Below are positions 46,611 through 61,265 of a DNA stretch of 64,000 bases, in pieces. The stretch's first letter is position 1; each line of letters starts with the position of its first letter. The DNA comes from Nocardioides pocheonensis. GTDB lineage: Bacteria; Actinomycetota; Actinomycetes; Propionibacteriales; Nocardioidaceae. The notes beneath the pieces are model-generated. The model was not told where the DNA came from. It searched no databases and was given only the letters and a program-made list of their open reading frames with translations. The position numbers and the translations under genes are program-made. The DNA lies in the NCBI RefSeq assembly GCF_003725535.1, contig NZ_RJSF01000002.1, positions 1 through 64,000 of the forward strand. Reading direction: 5' to 3'.

Positions 46611-47172
46611 GCGGCACGAACCGGTAGTGGCCGTGCAGGCCGGTCCGGTCCTCGCCCCCGGCACGCTCCACGACGGTCATCACCCCGGCCACGGGCACCA
46701 CCATGCGGCCGGGGTCGCCGAGCTGGTCGAGGAGGGCCGTCGGCAGCCTGCCCGCCTCGGCGGACACCAGGATCCGGTCGTAGGGCGCCAGCTCGGGGAC
46801 GCCGAGCACGCCCGGTGTCGCCTCGCGCACCGACGCCCAGGCGCCCGACGTGCGGCGTACGTTCTGCTCGCCCCACGCGGCCAGCTCGGGCACCAGCTCG
46901 ACGCCGACCACGAGCCCGGTCGGACCGACCAGGTGGGCGAGCAGCGCCGTCGTCCAGCCCGAGCCGGCCCCGACGTCGAGGACCCGCTGCCCGGGCTCGA
47001 CCTCGAGCAGCCGCAGCATCGCCGCCACCGTCGCGGGCTGGGAGTTCGTCTGACCGTGGCCGATCGGGATCGGGCCGTCGTACGACGCCTCGGCGCGGTA
47101 GCCGGCCGGCAGGAACTCTTCCCGGGGAACGGCGCCGAACGCCGCAGAGACCCTGTCCTGGTGCGGGTCCAT
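46603..47172 (-). CDS. Protein-L-isoaspartate O-methyltransferase family protein
   Basis: A 189-residue PCMT-type enzyme that would start repair of isoaspartyl residues. PREEFLPAGYRAEASYDGPIPIGHGQTNSQPATVA in parts is the diagnostic N-terminal block (residues about 15-50), followed by SAM motif I RVLDVGAGSGWTTALLAHLVG. The length is shorter than E. coli Pcm (208). The ATG at 47172 has AAGACT 6 nt upstream. It ends 8 bp inside the PAP2 gene. Confidence 0.88.
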   Translation of the reverse strand: MDPHQDRVSAAFGAVPREEFLPAGYRAEASYDGPIPIGHGQTNSQPATVAAMLRLLEVEPGQRVLDVGAGSGWTTALLAHLVGPTGLVVGVELVPELAAWGEQNVRRTSGAWASVREATPGVLGVPELAPYDRILVSAEAGRLPTALLDQLGDPGRMVVPVAGVMTVVERAGGEDRTGLHGHYRFVPLR

Positions 47173-47176
47173 GCCC

Positions 47177-47257
47177 CGAGTCTTCCACGTGTGAGCCCTT
47201 GTTGATCTGTGCGTAACGCAGCGGCAGCCGACCAGCAACACGTGCCCGCCAGACTCG
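47177..47257. promoter_or_regulatory. Nested inverted repeats over divergent PCMT and ACT-GNAT promoters
   Basis: CGAGTCT (47177-47183) and CACGTGT (47186-47192) reappear inverted as ACACGTG (47238-47244) and AGACTCG (47251-47257). The outer arms contain the two -10-like boxes, AAGACT on the minus strand and CAGACT on the plus strand, each 6 nt from its start codon. A shared operator is possible. Confidence 0.45.
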
Positions 47258-47261
47258 CCGC

Positions 47262-49597
<2,336 letters not shown>

Positions 49598-49601
49598 CGG
49601 C

Positions 49602-49997
49602 TCAGGGCTCGTCGGCGTACAGGCAGAACGGGTGGCCCGCCGGGTCGAGCATGACCCGGACGTCCTCCTGCGGCTGGTACGACGCAACGGTGGCGCCGAG
49701 GGCGATCGCGTCCTCGACGGCGGCATCGACGTCGGTCACCCCGAGGTCCAGGTGCAGCTGCATCGTCGGCTCACCGGGCCGCGACGGCCACGCCGGCGCC
49801 TCGTGGTGGTCGTCGATCGCGAACGCCAGGTAGTGGGTCGTGCCCGGCATCCTGATGGTCACCCAGTCGGCCGACTCGCGGGCGACCTCCCAGCCGAGCA
49901 GCTCGCTGTAGAACCGCGCGAGCGCCCCCGGGTCGCGGGCCGAGAGGACCGTCCCGACCCATCCGGTCAAGCCTCTGATCCCGTCCACGGCACTCAC
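49602..49997 (-). CDS. VOC-family (glyoxalase/dioxygenase fold) protein
   Basis: The 131-residue protein has two beta-alpha-beta-beta-beta repeats: GTVLSARDPGALARFYSELLGWEVARE and MQLHLDLGVTDVDAAVEDAIALGA in parts, with the final DPAGHPFCLY that carries a metal-ligand position. Function cannot be assigned. GTG at 49997 is used. It is convergent with guaB and divergent from the large LuxR regulator. Confidence 0.8.
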   Translation of the reverse strand: MSAVDGIRGLTGWVGTVLSARDPGALARFYSELLGWEVARESADWVTIRMPGTTHYLAFAIDDHHEAPAWPSRPGEPTMQLHLDLGVTDVDAAVEDAIALGATVASYQPQEDVRVMLDPAGHPFCLYADEP

Positions 49998-50043
49998 CCT
50001 TTCATGGTGGTCTCCGCGGAACCCCTCGTGGAATCATCCTCGG

Positions 50044-52656
50044 ATGACTGCCGTGGGCCCGCGGCTGGTGGAGCGATCAGCGCAGCTGGCCGAGCTCGCC
50101 GACCACCTGGCCGCCGTACGTCGTGACGGCGCGGGCCGGATGGTGTTCGTCGGCGGAGAGGCGGGCGCCGGCAAGACAGCTCTCCTCGACCACTTCGTGA
50201 CGGCCTCCCGTGCTCCCGCGACGAGCGGAAGGGCCGAGCCGTTCCACGCGCCGCGCGCGCTCGGTGCGGTGCTCGACATCGCCGCCCAGCTCGGCGGCCG
50301 GTTCGAGGAGCAGGTCGCGGCCGGAGGCTCGTCGGTCGATCTCGTGGCCGCCCTGACAACGCAGCTGCCCACGGACGGGCCGGCGGTCCTCGTCTTCGAG
50401 GACGTGCACTGGGCCGACGAGGCCACCCTCGACTTCCTCCGGGTCGTCGGCCGGCGCCTGCACCGGCTGCCGGCGCTGGTGCTGGCCAGCTACCGCGACG
50501 ACGAGGTCGGCCGCGCCCACCCCGTGCGGACGCTGCTCGGCGAGCTGGCCACCGAGCGCGCCGTGCTCCGGCTGACGGTCCCGGCACTCTCCCTCGCCGG
50601 GGTGGGGGAGCTCGCCGGAGGCGCGGTGACCGACGCGTCCGCGCTGCACGAGCTCACTGCCGGCAACCCGTTCTTCGTCAGCGAGGTGCTGGCGGCCGGT
50701 GAGCAGACGGTGCCGGACACGGTCCGCGACGCGGTGCTGGCCCGCCGTGCCCGGATGAGTGGCCCGGCCGGCGAGCTGCTCGACGCGACGGCCGTCTTCC
50801 CCGGACGGGTGGAGCCCTGGTTGCTCGAGCGCGTCGCGGGGCCGGCGTACGCCGAGATGGAGGCGTGCCTGGCCTCGGGGATGCTCGTCCCGGACGGCGA
50901 GGGCGTCCGGTTCCGCCACGAGATCGCCCGGGTGAGCGTCGAGGAGTCGCTGCCGCCCGCGACCCGGGCCCGGCTCCATGCGGCGGCGCTCGCGGCGATG
51001 GTCGGCCACGCGCCCGCCGTCGACCCGGCCCGACTCGCCCACCACGCCGACGGCGCCGGAGACACCGCGGCCGTGCTCACCTACGCGCCGATGGCGGGCG
51101 AGCGGGCAGCGGAGCTGAGGGCACACCGGGAGGCGGCCGACCAGTTCGCCCTCGCCCTGGACCGGGCGACGGCGGCGCCCGAGGCGGTGTCGGGCGACCT
51201 GATGGCGCGACTGCTCGAGCGGCACGCGTACGAGTGCTACCTGACCGACCGCATCGACGAGGCGTTCGCCTCTCGCCAGCGGCTCCTCGGCCTGCACCTG
51301 CAGACCGGCGACCGGCTGGGCGAGGGCGACACGCGGCGATGGCTCTCGCGGCTGGCCTGGTTCCGCGCCGACCGCGAGACCGCCGAGCGAGAAGCGGAGG
51401 CAGCGGTGCGGATCCTCGGCGGCCTGGCCCCGGGCCGCGAGCTCGCGATGGCCTACAGCAACATGGCCCAGCTGCGGATGCTGGCCCATGACGCCCCCGG
51501 TGCGCTGTCCTGGAGTGATCGTGCGCGGTGTCTCGCCGAGGACCTCGGCGAGACCGAGATCGTGGTCCACGCCCAGAACAACGCGGGCACGGCCGAGCTC
51601 CTGGTCGGACGGCTGGACGGTGCCGAGCTGCTCGAGCGCAGTCTGGCCGCCGCGCTCGAGGGCGGCCTCGAGGAGCACGCAGCGCGTGCGTTCACGAACC
51701 TCGGCGCCAGCTTCACCGAGCTGCACCTCCTGGACCGGGCCGCGGAGGTCCTGGACCGAGGCATCGACTACTGCCGCGACCACGATCTCGACTCGTGGCG
51801 GCTCTACATGACCGGGTGGCGCTCGCGGATGCACCTCGACCGGGGCGACTACCAGCGCGCCGCCGCGGACTGCGCCACCGTGCTCACGAACCCGCGGGCT
51901 GCCCTGCCCAGCCGGATCCAGCCGGCCACGGTGCTCGGCCTGGTGCATGCCCGGCGAGGTGAGCCCGGGGCGTGGCCGTTGCTGGACAGTGCCCGCGCGC
52001 ACGCGCGGCGAGCCGACGAGCTGCAGCGGTTGGCTCCCGTTGCCGCGGCCCGCGCGGAGGTGTTCCTCCTCGAGGGGCGATCGGACGAGGTCGCCGCGGA
52101 GACCGGGGACCTCCTGGCGGCGTGCCTCGAGCTGGGTGACAGCTGGCTGGCCGGCGCGCTCCTGGTCGTGCGCCGTCGGGCCGGTGTCGAGGACGACGTC
52201 CCGGAGACCGGGGTCGCCGCGCCGTACCTGCTGGAGCTCACCGGCCGCTTCGAGGACGCCGCCGCAGCCTGGGAGGAGCTCGGCCAGCCCTACGAGCGCG
52301 CCTGGGCGCTGATCGACGCACGGCCCGACCTGGCCAGGGGAGGCGTCGCGCTGCTCCGCGAGCTGGGCGCCGGTGCCGCCGCGGACCTCGCCAGCCGCGA
52401 GCTTCGCGACCGAGGCGTGCGCGGTCTGCCTCGCGGGCCACGGCCGAGGACCGTCGACCACCCGTACGGGCTCACCCCCCGGGAGGCGGAGATCCTGGCC
52501 CTGCTCGCCGAGGGGCTGAGCAACGCGGAGATCGCGGCTCGGGCGTTCCTCTCGCAGCGGACCGTCGACCACCACGTGTCGGCCGTGCTTCGCAAGCTGG
52601 GGGTCGACAACCGTCGCGACGCCGCGGCGCGCGCGGCCGATACCCTTGGCCGGTGA
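50044..52656 (+). CDS. Large ATP-binding LuxR-family (LAL) transcriptional regulator
   Basis: An 870-residue STAND-type regulator. The AAA/NACHT-like ATPase domain (about 5-300) has Walker A GGEAGAGKT (37-45) and Walker B VLVFEDVHWADEATL. The middle is a TPR-like helical array (about 370-760). The C-terminal LuxR HTH (810-855) reads LTPREAEILALLAEGLSN and continues to TVDHHVSAVLRKLGV. LAL proteins usually act as activators of nearby or dispersed genes. It is inserted between guaB and guaB3, and its last codons contain the guaB3 promoter. Confidence 0.9.
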   Translation: MTAVGPRLVERSAQLAELADHLAAVRRDGAGRMVFVGGEAGAGKTALLDHFVTASRAPATSGRAEPFHAPRALGAVLDIAAQLGGRFEEQVAAGGSSVDLVAALTTQLPTDGPAVLVFEDVHWADEATLDFLRVVGRRLHRLPALVLASYRDDEVGRAHPVRTLLGELATERAVLRLTVPALSLAGVGELAGGAVTDASALHELTAGNPFFVSEVLAAGEQTVPDTVRDAVLARRARMSGPAGELLDATAVFPGRVEPWLLERVAGPAYAEMEACLASGMLVPDGEGVRFRHEIARVSVEESLPPATRARLHAAALAAMVGHAPAVDPARLAHHADGAGDTAAVLTYAPMAGERAAELRAHREAADQFALALDRATAAPEAVSGDLMARLLERHAYECYLTDRIDEAFASRQRLLGLHLQTGDRLGEGDTRRWLSRLAWFRADRETAEREAEAAVRILGGLAPGRELAMAYSNMAQLRMLAHDAPGALSWSDRARCLAEDLGETEIVVHAQNNAGTAELLVGRLDGAELLERSLAAALEGGLEEHAARAFTNLGASFTELHLLDRAAEVLDRGIDYCRDHDLDSWRLYMTGWRSRMHLDRGDYQRAAADCATVLTNPRAALPSRIQPATVLGLVHARRGEPGAWPLLDSARAHARRADELQRLAPVAAARAEVFLLEGRSDEVAAETGDLLAACLELGDSWLAGALLVVRRRAGVEDDVPETGVAAPYLLELTGRFEDAAAAWEELGQPYERAWALIDARPDLARGGVALLRELGAGAAADLASRELRDRGVRGLPRGPRPRTVDHPYGLTPREAEILALLAEGLSNAEIAARAFLSQRTVDHHVSAVLRKLGVDNRRDAAARAADTLGR
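52641..52646 (+). promoter_or_regulatory. -10 box of a leaderless guaB3 promoter
   Basis: TACCCT lies 6 nt before the GTG at 52653 and inside the end of the LAL gene. guaB3 can therefore be expressed independently of the regulator gene it overlaps. Confidence 0.55.
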
Positions 52657-53759
52657 CCGAGATCGAGATCGGGCGCGCCAAGCGCGGCCGCCGGGCTTAC
52701 TCCTTCGACGACATCGCCATCGTGCCGAGTCGCCGGACCCGTGACCCCGAGGAGGTGTCCACCGCCTGGCAGATCGACGCCTACCGCTTCGAGCTCCCGA
52801 TCCTGGCGGCGCCGATGGACTCCGTGATGTCGCCGGAGACTGCGATCGCGTTCGGCCGCCACGGCGGCCTCGGGGTGCTCAACCTCGAGGGGCTCTGGAC
52901 CCGGTACGACGACCCGACCGACCTGCTCGCCGGCATCGCCGAGCTCGAGTCGGACGACGCGGTCCGCCGGATGCAGGAGGTGTACGCCGAGCCGATCAAG
53001 GCCGAGCTGATCACCGAGCGGGTCAAGCAGGTGCGCGCCGCCGGGGTGACCGTCGCGGGCGCGCTCTCGCCGCAGCGGACCAAGGAGTTCGCGAAGACGG
53101 TCGTGGACGCGGGCGTCGACATGTTCGTGATCCGCGGCACCACGGTCAGCGCCGAGCACGTCTCGGGCCAGGCCGAGCCGCTGAACCTCAAGGAGTTCAT
53201 CTACGAGCTCGACGTCCCGGTGATCGTCGGCGGGTGTGCGACGTACCAGGCCGCGCTGCACCTCATGCGCACCGGCGCCGCCGGGGTGCTCGTCGGCTTC
53301 GGTGGCGGCGCCGCCCACACCACCCGCACGGTGCTCGGCGTCGCCGTGCCGATGGCCAGCGCGGTCGCCGACGTCGCCGCCGCGCGGCGCGACTACATGG
53401 ACGAGTCGGGTGGTCGCTACGTGCACGTGATCGCCGACGGCTCGATCGGCAAGAGCGGCGACATCGCGAAGGCGATCGCGTGCGGGGCCGACGCGGTGAT
53501 GATCGGAAGCCCGCTCGCCCGTGCGACCGACGCACCCGGCCGTGGCTACCACTGGGGGGCCGAGGCCCACCACACCGAGCTCCCGCGCGGCGAGCGGGTC
53601 GAGATCGGCAGCGTCGGGACGCTCGAGGAGATCCTCTTCGGCCCCTCGCGCGTCGCCGACGGCACCATGAACCTCGTCGGGGCGCTGCGCCGGGCGATGG
53701 CCACCACCGGCTACACCGAGCTCAAGGAGTTCCAGCGGATCGAGGTCGTCGTCCAGTGA
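52653..53759 (+). CDS. guaB3: GuaB3-family IMP dehydrogenase-related protein
   Basis: A 368-residue TIM-barrel protein of the IMPDH/GMP reductase superfamily without CBS domains. SFDDIAIVPSRRTRDPEEV and LPILAAPMDSVMSPETA mark the family. The catalytic loop, GPGSICTTR in GuaB, reads GGGAAHTTR, with His222 at the Cys position, so the normal covalent E-XMP mechanism is not expected. GuaB3 proteins next to guaB are conserved in actinobacteria, but their role is unclear. GTG start overlaps the LAL gene stop. glpD follows after 16 bp. Confidence 0.9.
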   Translation: MTEIEIGRAKRGRRAYSFDDIAIVPSRRTRDPEEVSTAWQIDAYRFELPILAAPMDSVMSPETAIAFGRHGGLGVLNLEGLWTRYDDPTDLLAGIAELESDDAVRRMQEVYAEPIKAELITERVKQVRAAGVTVAGALSPQRTKEFAKTVVDAGVDMFVIRGTTVSAEHVSGQAEPLNLKEFIYELDVPVIVGGCATYQAALHLMRTGAAGVLVGFGGGAAHTTRTVLGVAVPMASAVADVAAARRDYMDESGGRYVHVIADGSIGKSGDIAKAIACGADAVMIGSPLARATDAPGRGYHWGAEAHHTELPRGERVEIGSVGTLEEILFGPSRVADGTMNLVGALRRAMATTGYTELKEFQRIEVVVQ

Positions 53760-53775
53760 CCGCGTCGTCACCTCG

Positions 53776-55512
53776 ATGAGCATCGCGACCGACCTGGGCC
53801 CTGCCCAGCGCGCCCAGGCCCTGGCGGCGATGTCGGCCACGTCAGCGCCCGGCGGCACGCCGCTGGACGTGCTGGTGGTCGGTGCCGGCGTGGTCGGCGC
53901 GGGCGCGGCGCTCGACGCCGTCTCCCGCGGGCTCTCGACCGCCGTGCTGGAGCAGCGCGACTACGCCAGCGGCACCAGCAGCCGCAGCAGCAAGCTCGTC
54001 CACGGCGGCCTGCGCTACCTGGAGATGTTCGACTTCGGGCTGGTCCGTGAGGCCCTGCAGGAGCGCGGTCTGCTGCTCACCCGGCTCGCGCCCCACCTCG
54101 TGCGACCCGTGCCGTTCCTCTACCCGCTGCACCACACCTGGGAGCGCCCGTACGTCGGCGCCGGCGTCGCGCTCTACGACGCCATGGCCATGGCCGGCAA
54201 GTACGACATGGGCGTGCCCAGGCACAAGCACCTCTTCCGCCGGCAGATCGCACGGATGGCGCCCGACCTCCGCACCGACGAGCTCGCGGGAGCGATCCGC
54301 TACTACGACTGCCAGGTCGACGACGCCCGCCTCGTCGTGACGATCGCCCGCACCGCGGCGTCGTACGGCGCCCACCTGGCCTCGCGCGTCCGGGTCACCG
54401 GCTTCCTGCGCGAGGGCGACCGCGTCGTGGGCGTGCGCGCCCGTGACCTGGAGAACGACGTGGACCTCGAGGTGCGGGCACGGGTCGTGATCAACGCGGC
54501 CGGGGTCTGGACGGACGAGATCCAGGAGATGGTCGGCGGCAAGGGCGCCCTGCACGTCGAGGCCAGCAAGGGCATCCACCTGGTCGTGCCCCGCGACCGG
54601 ATCCGGTCGGAGACGGGCTTCATCACCAAGACCGAGAAGTCGGTGCTGTTCGTGATCCCGTGGGGCCGACACTGGATCATCGGCACCACCGACACGCCCT
54701 GGCAGCTCGACCTCGCGCACCCGGCGGCGTCGAAGGCCGACATCGACTACGTGCTCGGCCACGTCAACACCCTGCTGCGCACACCGCTCGACCACGACGA
54801 CGTCGAGGGCGTGTACGCCGGCCTGCGACCGCTGCTCAAGGGCGAGGTCGAGGCCACCTCGAAGATCTCCCGCGAGCACACGGTGGTCGCGCCGGTGCCC
54901 GGTCTCGTGCTGATCGCCGGCGGCAAGCTGACGACGTACCGCGTGATGGCGCGCGACGCCGTCGACATGGCCGCGCGCACGCTGCGCCGCACGGTGGGTG
55001 ATCCCGGGCCGAGCATCACCGACCGGGTGCCCCTCCTGGGCGCCCAGGGCTTCGAGACCCGGACCAACCAGCGGGTGGCGCTGGCCCGCACGTCGGGCCT
55101 CGACATCGGCTGGATCGACCACCTGCTCGGCCGCTACGGCGGCCTGGTCGACGAGATCCTGCCGCTGCTCATCGACCGGCCCGAGCTGGCCGAGCCGCTG
55201 GTCCACGCGCCCGACTACCTCTGCGGCGAGATCGTCTACGCCGTCACGCACGAGGGGGCCCGCCACCTCGACGACGTCCTGACCCGGCGTACGCGCATCT
55301 CGATCGAGACCTTCGACCGCGGCGTGCTCTGCGCCCGGCAGGTGGCCGAGCTGATGGCGCCGGTCCTCGGCTGGGACTCGGCCCGCATCGACGAAGAGGT
55401 GGATCACTACCTCAGGCGGGTCGAGGCCGAGCGGCAGAGTCAGGAGAAGCTGACCGACCAGGAGGCCGACGAGGCCCGGGTCCAGGCGCCCGAAGGTCCC
55501 TGGGCCGTCTGA
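53776..55512 (+). CDS. glpD: FAD-dependent glycerol-3-phosphate dehydrogenase
   Basis: A 578-residue membrane-associated flavoenzyme oxidising glycerol-3-P to DHAP and passing electrons to the quinone pool. The FAD motif VVGAGVVGAG lies at 34-43, with TSSRSSKLVHGGLRYLEMFDF and KGIHLVVPRDR characteristic of GlpD. The C-terminal DAO_C domain spans about 420-555. Expected length. No glpF or glpK is adjacent. Confidence 0.95.
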   Translation: MSIATDLGPAQRAQALAAMSATSAPGGTPLDVLVVGAGVVGAGAALDAVSRGLSTAVLEQRDYASGTSSRSSKLVHGGLRYLEMFDFGLVREALQERGLLLTRLAPHLVRPVPFLYPLHHTWERPYVGAGVALYDAMAMAGKYDMGVPRHKHLFRRQIARMAPDLRTDELAGAIRYYDCQVDDARLVVTIARTAASYGAHLASRVRVTGFLREGDRVVGVRARDLENDVDLEVRARVVINAAGVWTDEIQEMVGGKGALHVEASKGIHLVVPRDRIRSETGFITKTEKSVLFVIPWGRHWIIGTTDTPWQLDLAHPAASKADIDYVLGHVNTLLRTPLDHDDVEGVYAGLRPLLKGEVEATSKISREHTVVAPVPGLVLIAGGKLTTYRVMARDAVDMAARTLRRTVGDPGPSITDRVPLLGAQGFETRTNQRVALARTSGLDIGWIDHLLGRYGGLVDEILPLLIDRPELAEPLVHAPDYLCGEIVYAVTHEGARHLDDVLTRRTRISIETFDRGVLCARQVAELMAPVLGWDSARIDEEVDHYLRRVEAERQSQEKLTDQEADEARVQAPEGPWAV

Positions 55513-55561
55513 CCGCGAAAACGAGGTGCGCGCGCGGCGTCCGCTCGGCAAGGTGCGGGGC

Positions 55562-55963
55562 GTGACCTCCTTCATCTCGCACACCGCCGTCGACTGCGCC
55601 CACGCCTACCAGCTCTCCGAGTGGTGGAAGCAGGTGCTCGGGTACGTCGACCTGCCCGACGACCCCAACGAGCCGGGGCACGTGGAGTGCATGATCCAGA
55701 GGCCGGACGGCGGCCACCGGGTGCTGTTCATCGAGGTGCCGGACGTGAAGCAGGTCAAGAACCGGATGCACTTCGACCTGCGGCCCACCGAGCGCACCCG
55801 CGACGAGGAGGTCGCGTGGGTCCTCGGTCTCGGGGCGACCCTGTTCGAGGACCATCGCGACATCCACGGACCCGGCACCGGCTGGGTGACGCTCGCCGAC
55901 CCGGAGGGCAACGAGTTCTGCATCCTGCGCGGCGAGGCCGAGCTCGCGGCCGTCCAGTCCTAG
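55562..55963 (+). CDS. VOC-family protein
   Basis: A 133-residue vicinal-oxygen-chelate-fold protein. HTAVDCAHAYQLSEWWKQVLGY is the first half, and MHFDLRPTERTRDEEVAWVLGLGA in parts with DPEGNEFCILRG is the second. It resembles glyoxalase-like proteins of unknown substrate. GTG at 55562 is chosen because the fold starts directly after it. It is unrelated in detail to the other VOC protein in the window. Confidence 0.8.
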   Translation: MTSFISHTAVDCAHAYQLSEWWKQVLGYVDLPDDPNEPGHVECMIQRPDGGHRVLFIEVPDVKQVKNRMHFDLRPTERTRDEEVAWVLGLGATLFEDHRDIHGPGTGWVTLADPEGNEFCILRGEAELAAVQS

Positions 55964-56001
55964 GACGCTCCCGGCGTGCCCGTCCGACACCCGCGACCAT
56001 C

Positions 56002-56769
56002 GTGACCGTGAGGTCGTCGGTGCGGGTCGTGGTCGCGGTGGTCGCCGCGTGCTGCGCGCTGCTCGGCCTGCTCGCGCTCGCCGTGCTGCGCGTCGGCGGC
56101 CCGGTCGAGGCCGGGGCACCCGACCCGGAGCTCACCCAGCCCTCTGTGACGGTCGCACCGGCTCCGGCCCGCACCGTCGACCCGTCGCGCTCGGCCGGTC
56201 GCCCTCTGGTCGACCCCGCGTGGCTGGCGCGCACGGCGGCCGCGGCCGGCATCCCCCTCCCCGCCCTGCGCGCGTACGCCGGCGCCGAGCTCGTCCTGCG
56301 GGGTGAGCAGCCGGGCTGTCGCCTCGGCTGGAACACGCTGGCCGGCATCGGCTGGGTCGAGTCGCAGCACGGCACGGTGGGCGGTCGCACGCTCGGCGCG
56401 GACGGCCGGTCGTCGCAGCCGGTCCTCGGCCCGGCGCTCGACGGGTCCGGCGGCTTCGCGGCGATCCACTCGACCCCCGCCTCCGCGGCCTGGCACGGCG
56501 ACCGGGTGTGGGAGCACGCCGTCGGCCCGCTGCAGTTCCTCGCGTCGACCTGGGCGCGCTGGGGCGCGGATGGCGACGGCGACGGTGTCGCCGACCCGAA
56601 CGACCTCGACGATGCGGCCCTGGCCGCCGCTCGTTACCTCTGCGCCGACGGCCACGTGCTGACCAGCGACGGGGGCTGGAACGCCGCGACGAACTCCTAC
56701 AACCACGACGCCGACTACGTCGCCCGCGTCGCCGCGGCCGCGAACAGCTACGCCGCCCGGGCCCGCTGA
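56002..56769 (+). CDS. Membrane-anchored lytic transglycosylase
   Basis: The protein of about 255 residues has an N-terminal TM/signal helix (VRVVVAVVAACCALLGLLAL), a Pro-rich linker, and a MltB-like lysozyme-fold domain. GWNTLAGIGWVESQHGTVGG carries the catalytic Glu. GPLQFLASTWARWGADGDGDGVADPNDLDDAALAAARYLC in parts includes an EF-hand-like DGDGDGVADPNDLDD loop. It would cleave peptidoglycan glycan strands. GTG codons at 56002 and 56008 are both possible starts; 56008 has GACCAT 7 nt upstream. Confidence 0.83.
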   Translation: MTVRSSVRVVVAVVAACCALLGLLALAVLRVGGPVEAGAPDPELTQPSVTVAPAPARTVDPSRSAGRPLVDPAWLARTAAAAGIPLPALRAYAGAELVLRGEQPGCRLGWNTLAGIGWVESQHGTVGGRTLGADGRSSQPVLGPALDGSGGFAAIHSTPASAAWHGDRVWEHAVGPLQFLASTWARWGADGDGDGVADPNDLDDAALAAARYLCADGHVLTSDGGWNAATNSYNHDADYVARVAAAANSYAARAR

Positions 56770-56892
56770 CCCGGGCATGCGACTCGGGGGCGCCGGGGTG
56801 TCGGCCTGCCGAGGTAAGGTCGATCGGGTCACCCCCTCTCGTTCCTGAGTGGGGGCTGTCCGCGTTGTCCCGCCACTGCCCAGGAGCACTCG

Positions 56893-60566
<3,674 letters not shown>

Positions 60567-60570
<4 letters not shown>

Positions 60571-61265
60571 AGGCCCACCGCCTGGTCCTCATCGCCGTTG
60601 CCGGAGCCTCGATGCTCGCGCTGAGCGGTTGCGCGCAGTCCGGCAACGTCGCCGCGCGCGTCGGCGACAGCACCGTATCGACCTCCGACGTCGACTTCCT
60701 GAGCCGGATGCAGTGCGAGACGCTCGACAAGGCGGCGCAGAACCCCGCGGCGGCCGCGCAGGGCGGGGTCCAGACGGTCCCGGTCGCGCAGGTGCGCACC
60801 GGCATGCTCAACACGCTGATCGAGACCGAGCTCAATCGTCAGATCGCGAGCAAGGAGCACCTGACCTACGACCGCGACACCCTGCGCCAGGTGATGGCGC
60901 AGTTCGAGCGCGTGGTCGACCAGGTGGCCGCGAAGGACCGCGACCGCTTCCGCAGCATGGTCGAGGACGTCTACCGCGGCCAGCTGCAGGTCTACACGCT
61001 CGCCCAGCAGCAGCTCGCGGAGCAGGGCGTGAGCCGGCCCGGCCAGGACCAGGTCGACCAGGCGGTCGCGAAGATCCAGGCGAGCTTCCGCAAGAACGTC
61101 GACGTGAAGGTCAACCCGCAGTACGGCGCGGACGCCCGCGGCGTCGCCGGCAGCACCGACCCGTCGCTGTCGCTCGCGGTCTCGTCCTACGCCAAGCAGG
61201 CCAGGTCCGCGCAGCCCGACTCCAGCTGGGTCTCGGCGCTGCCGGCCGACCAGAGGTGCGGCTGA
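60567..61265 (+). CDS. SurA N-terminal-domain lipoprotein
   Basis: A 232-residue predicted lipoprotein with lipobox LALSGC (lipidated Cys22). Residues about 26-190 resemble the SurA/PrsA helical chaperone domain (ARVGDSTVSTSDVDFLSRMQ, MLNTLIETELNRQIASKEHL). No PPIase parvulin domain is present, so it would be a binding chaperone for exported proteins. Its GTG overlaps the mfd stop. Position after mfd and before mazG is conserved in actinobacteria. Confidence 0.85.

Noticed and set aside
56770-56892. Terminator hairpin before mfd (CCCCCTCT / AGTGGGGG)
   Set aside because: The stem is short with one mismatch and no T run; I could not support it as a terminator.
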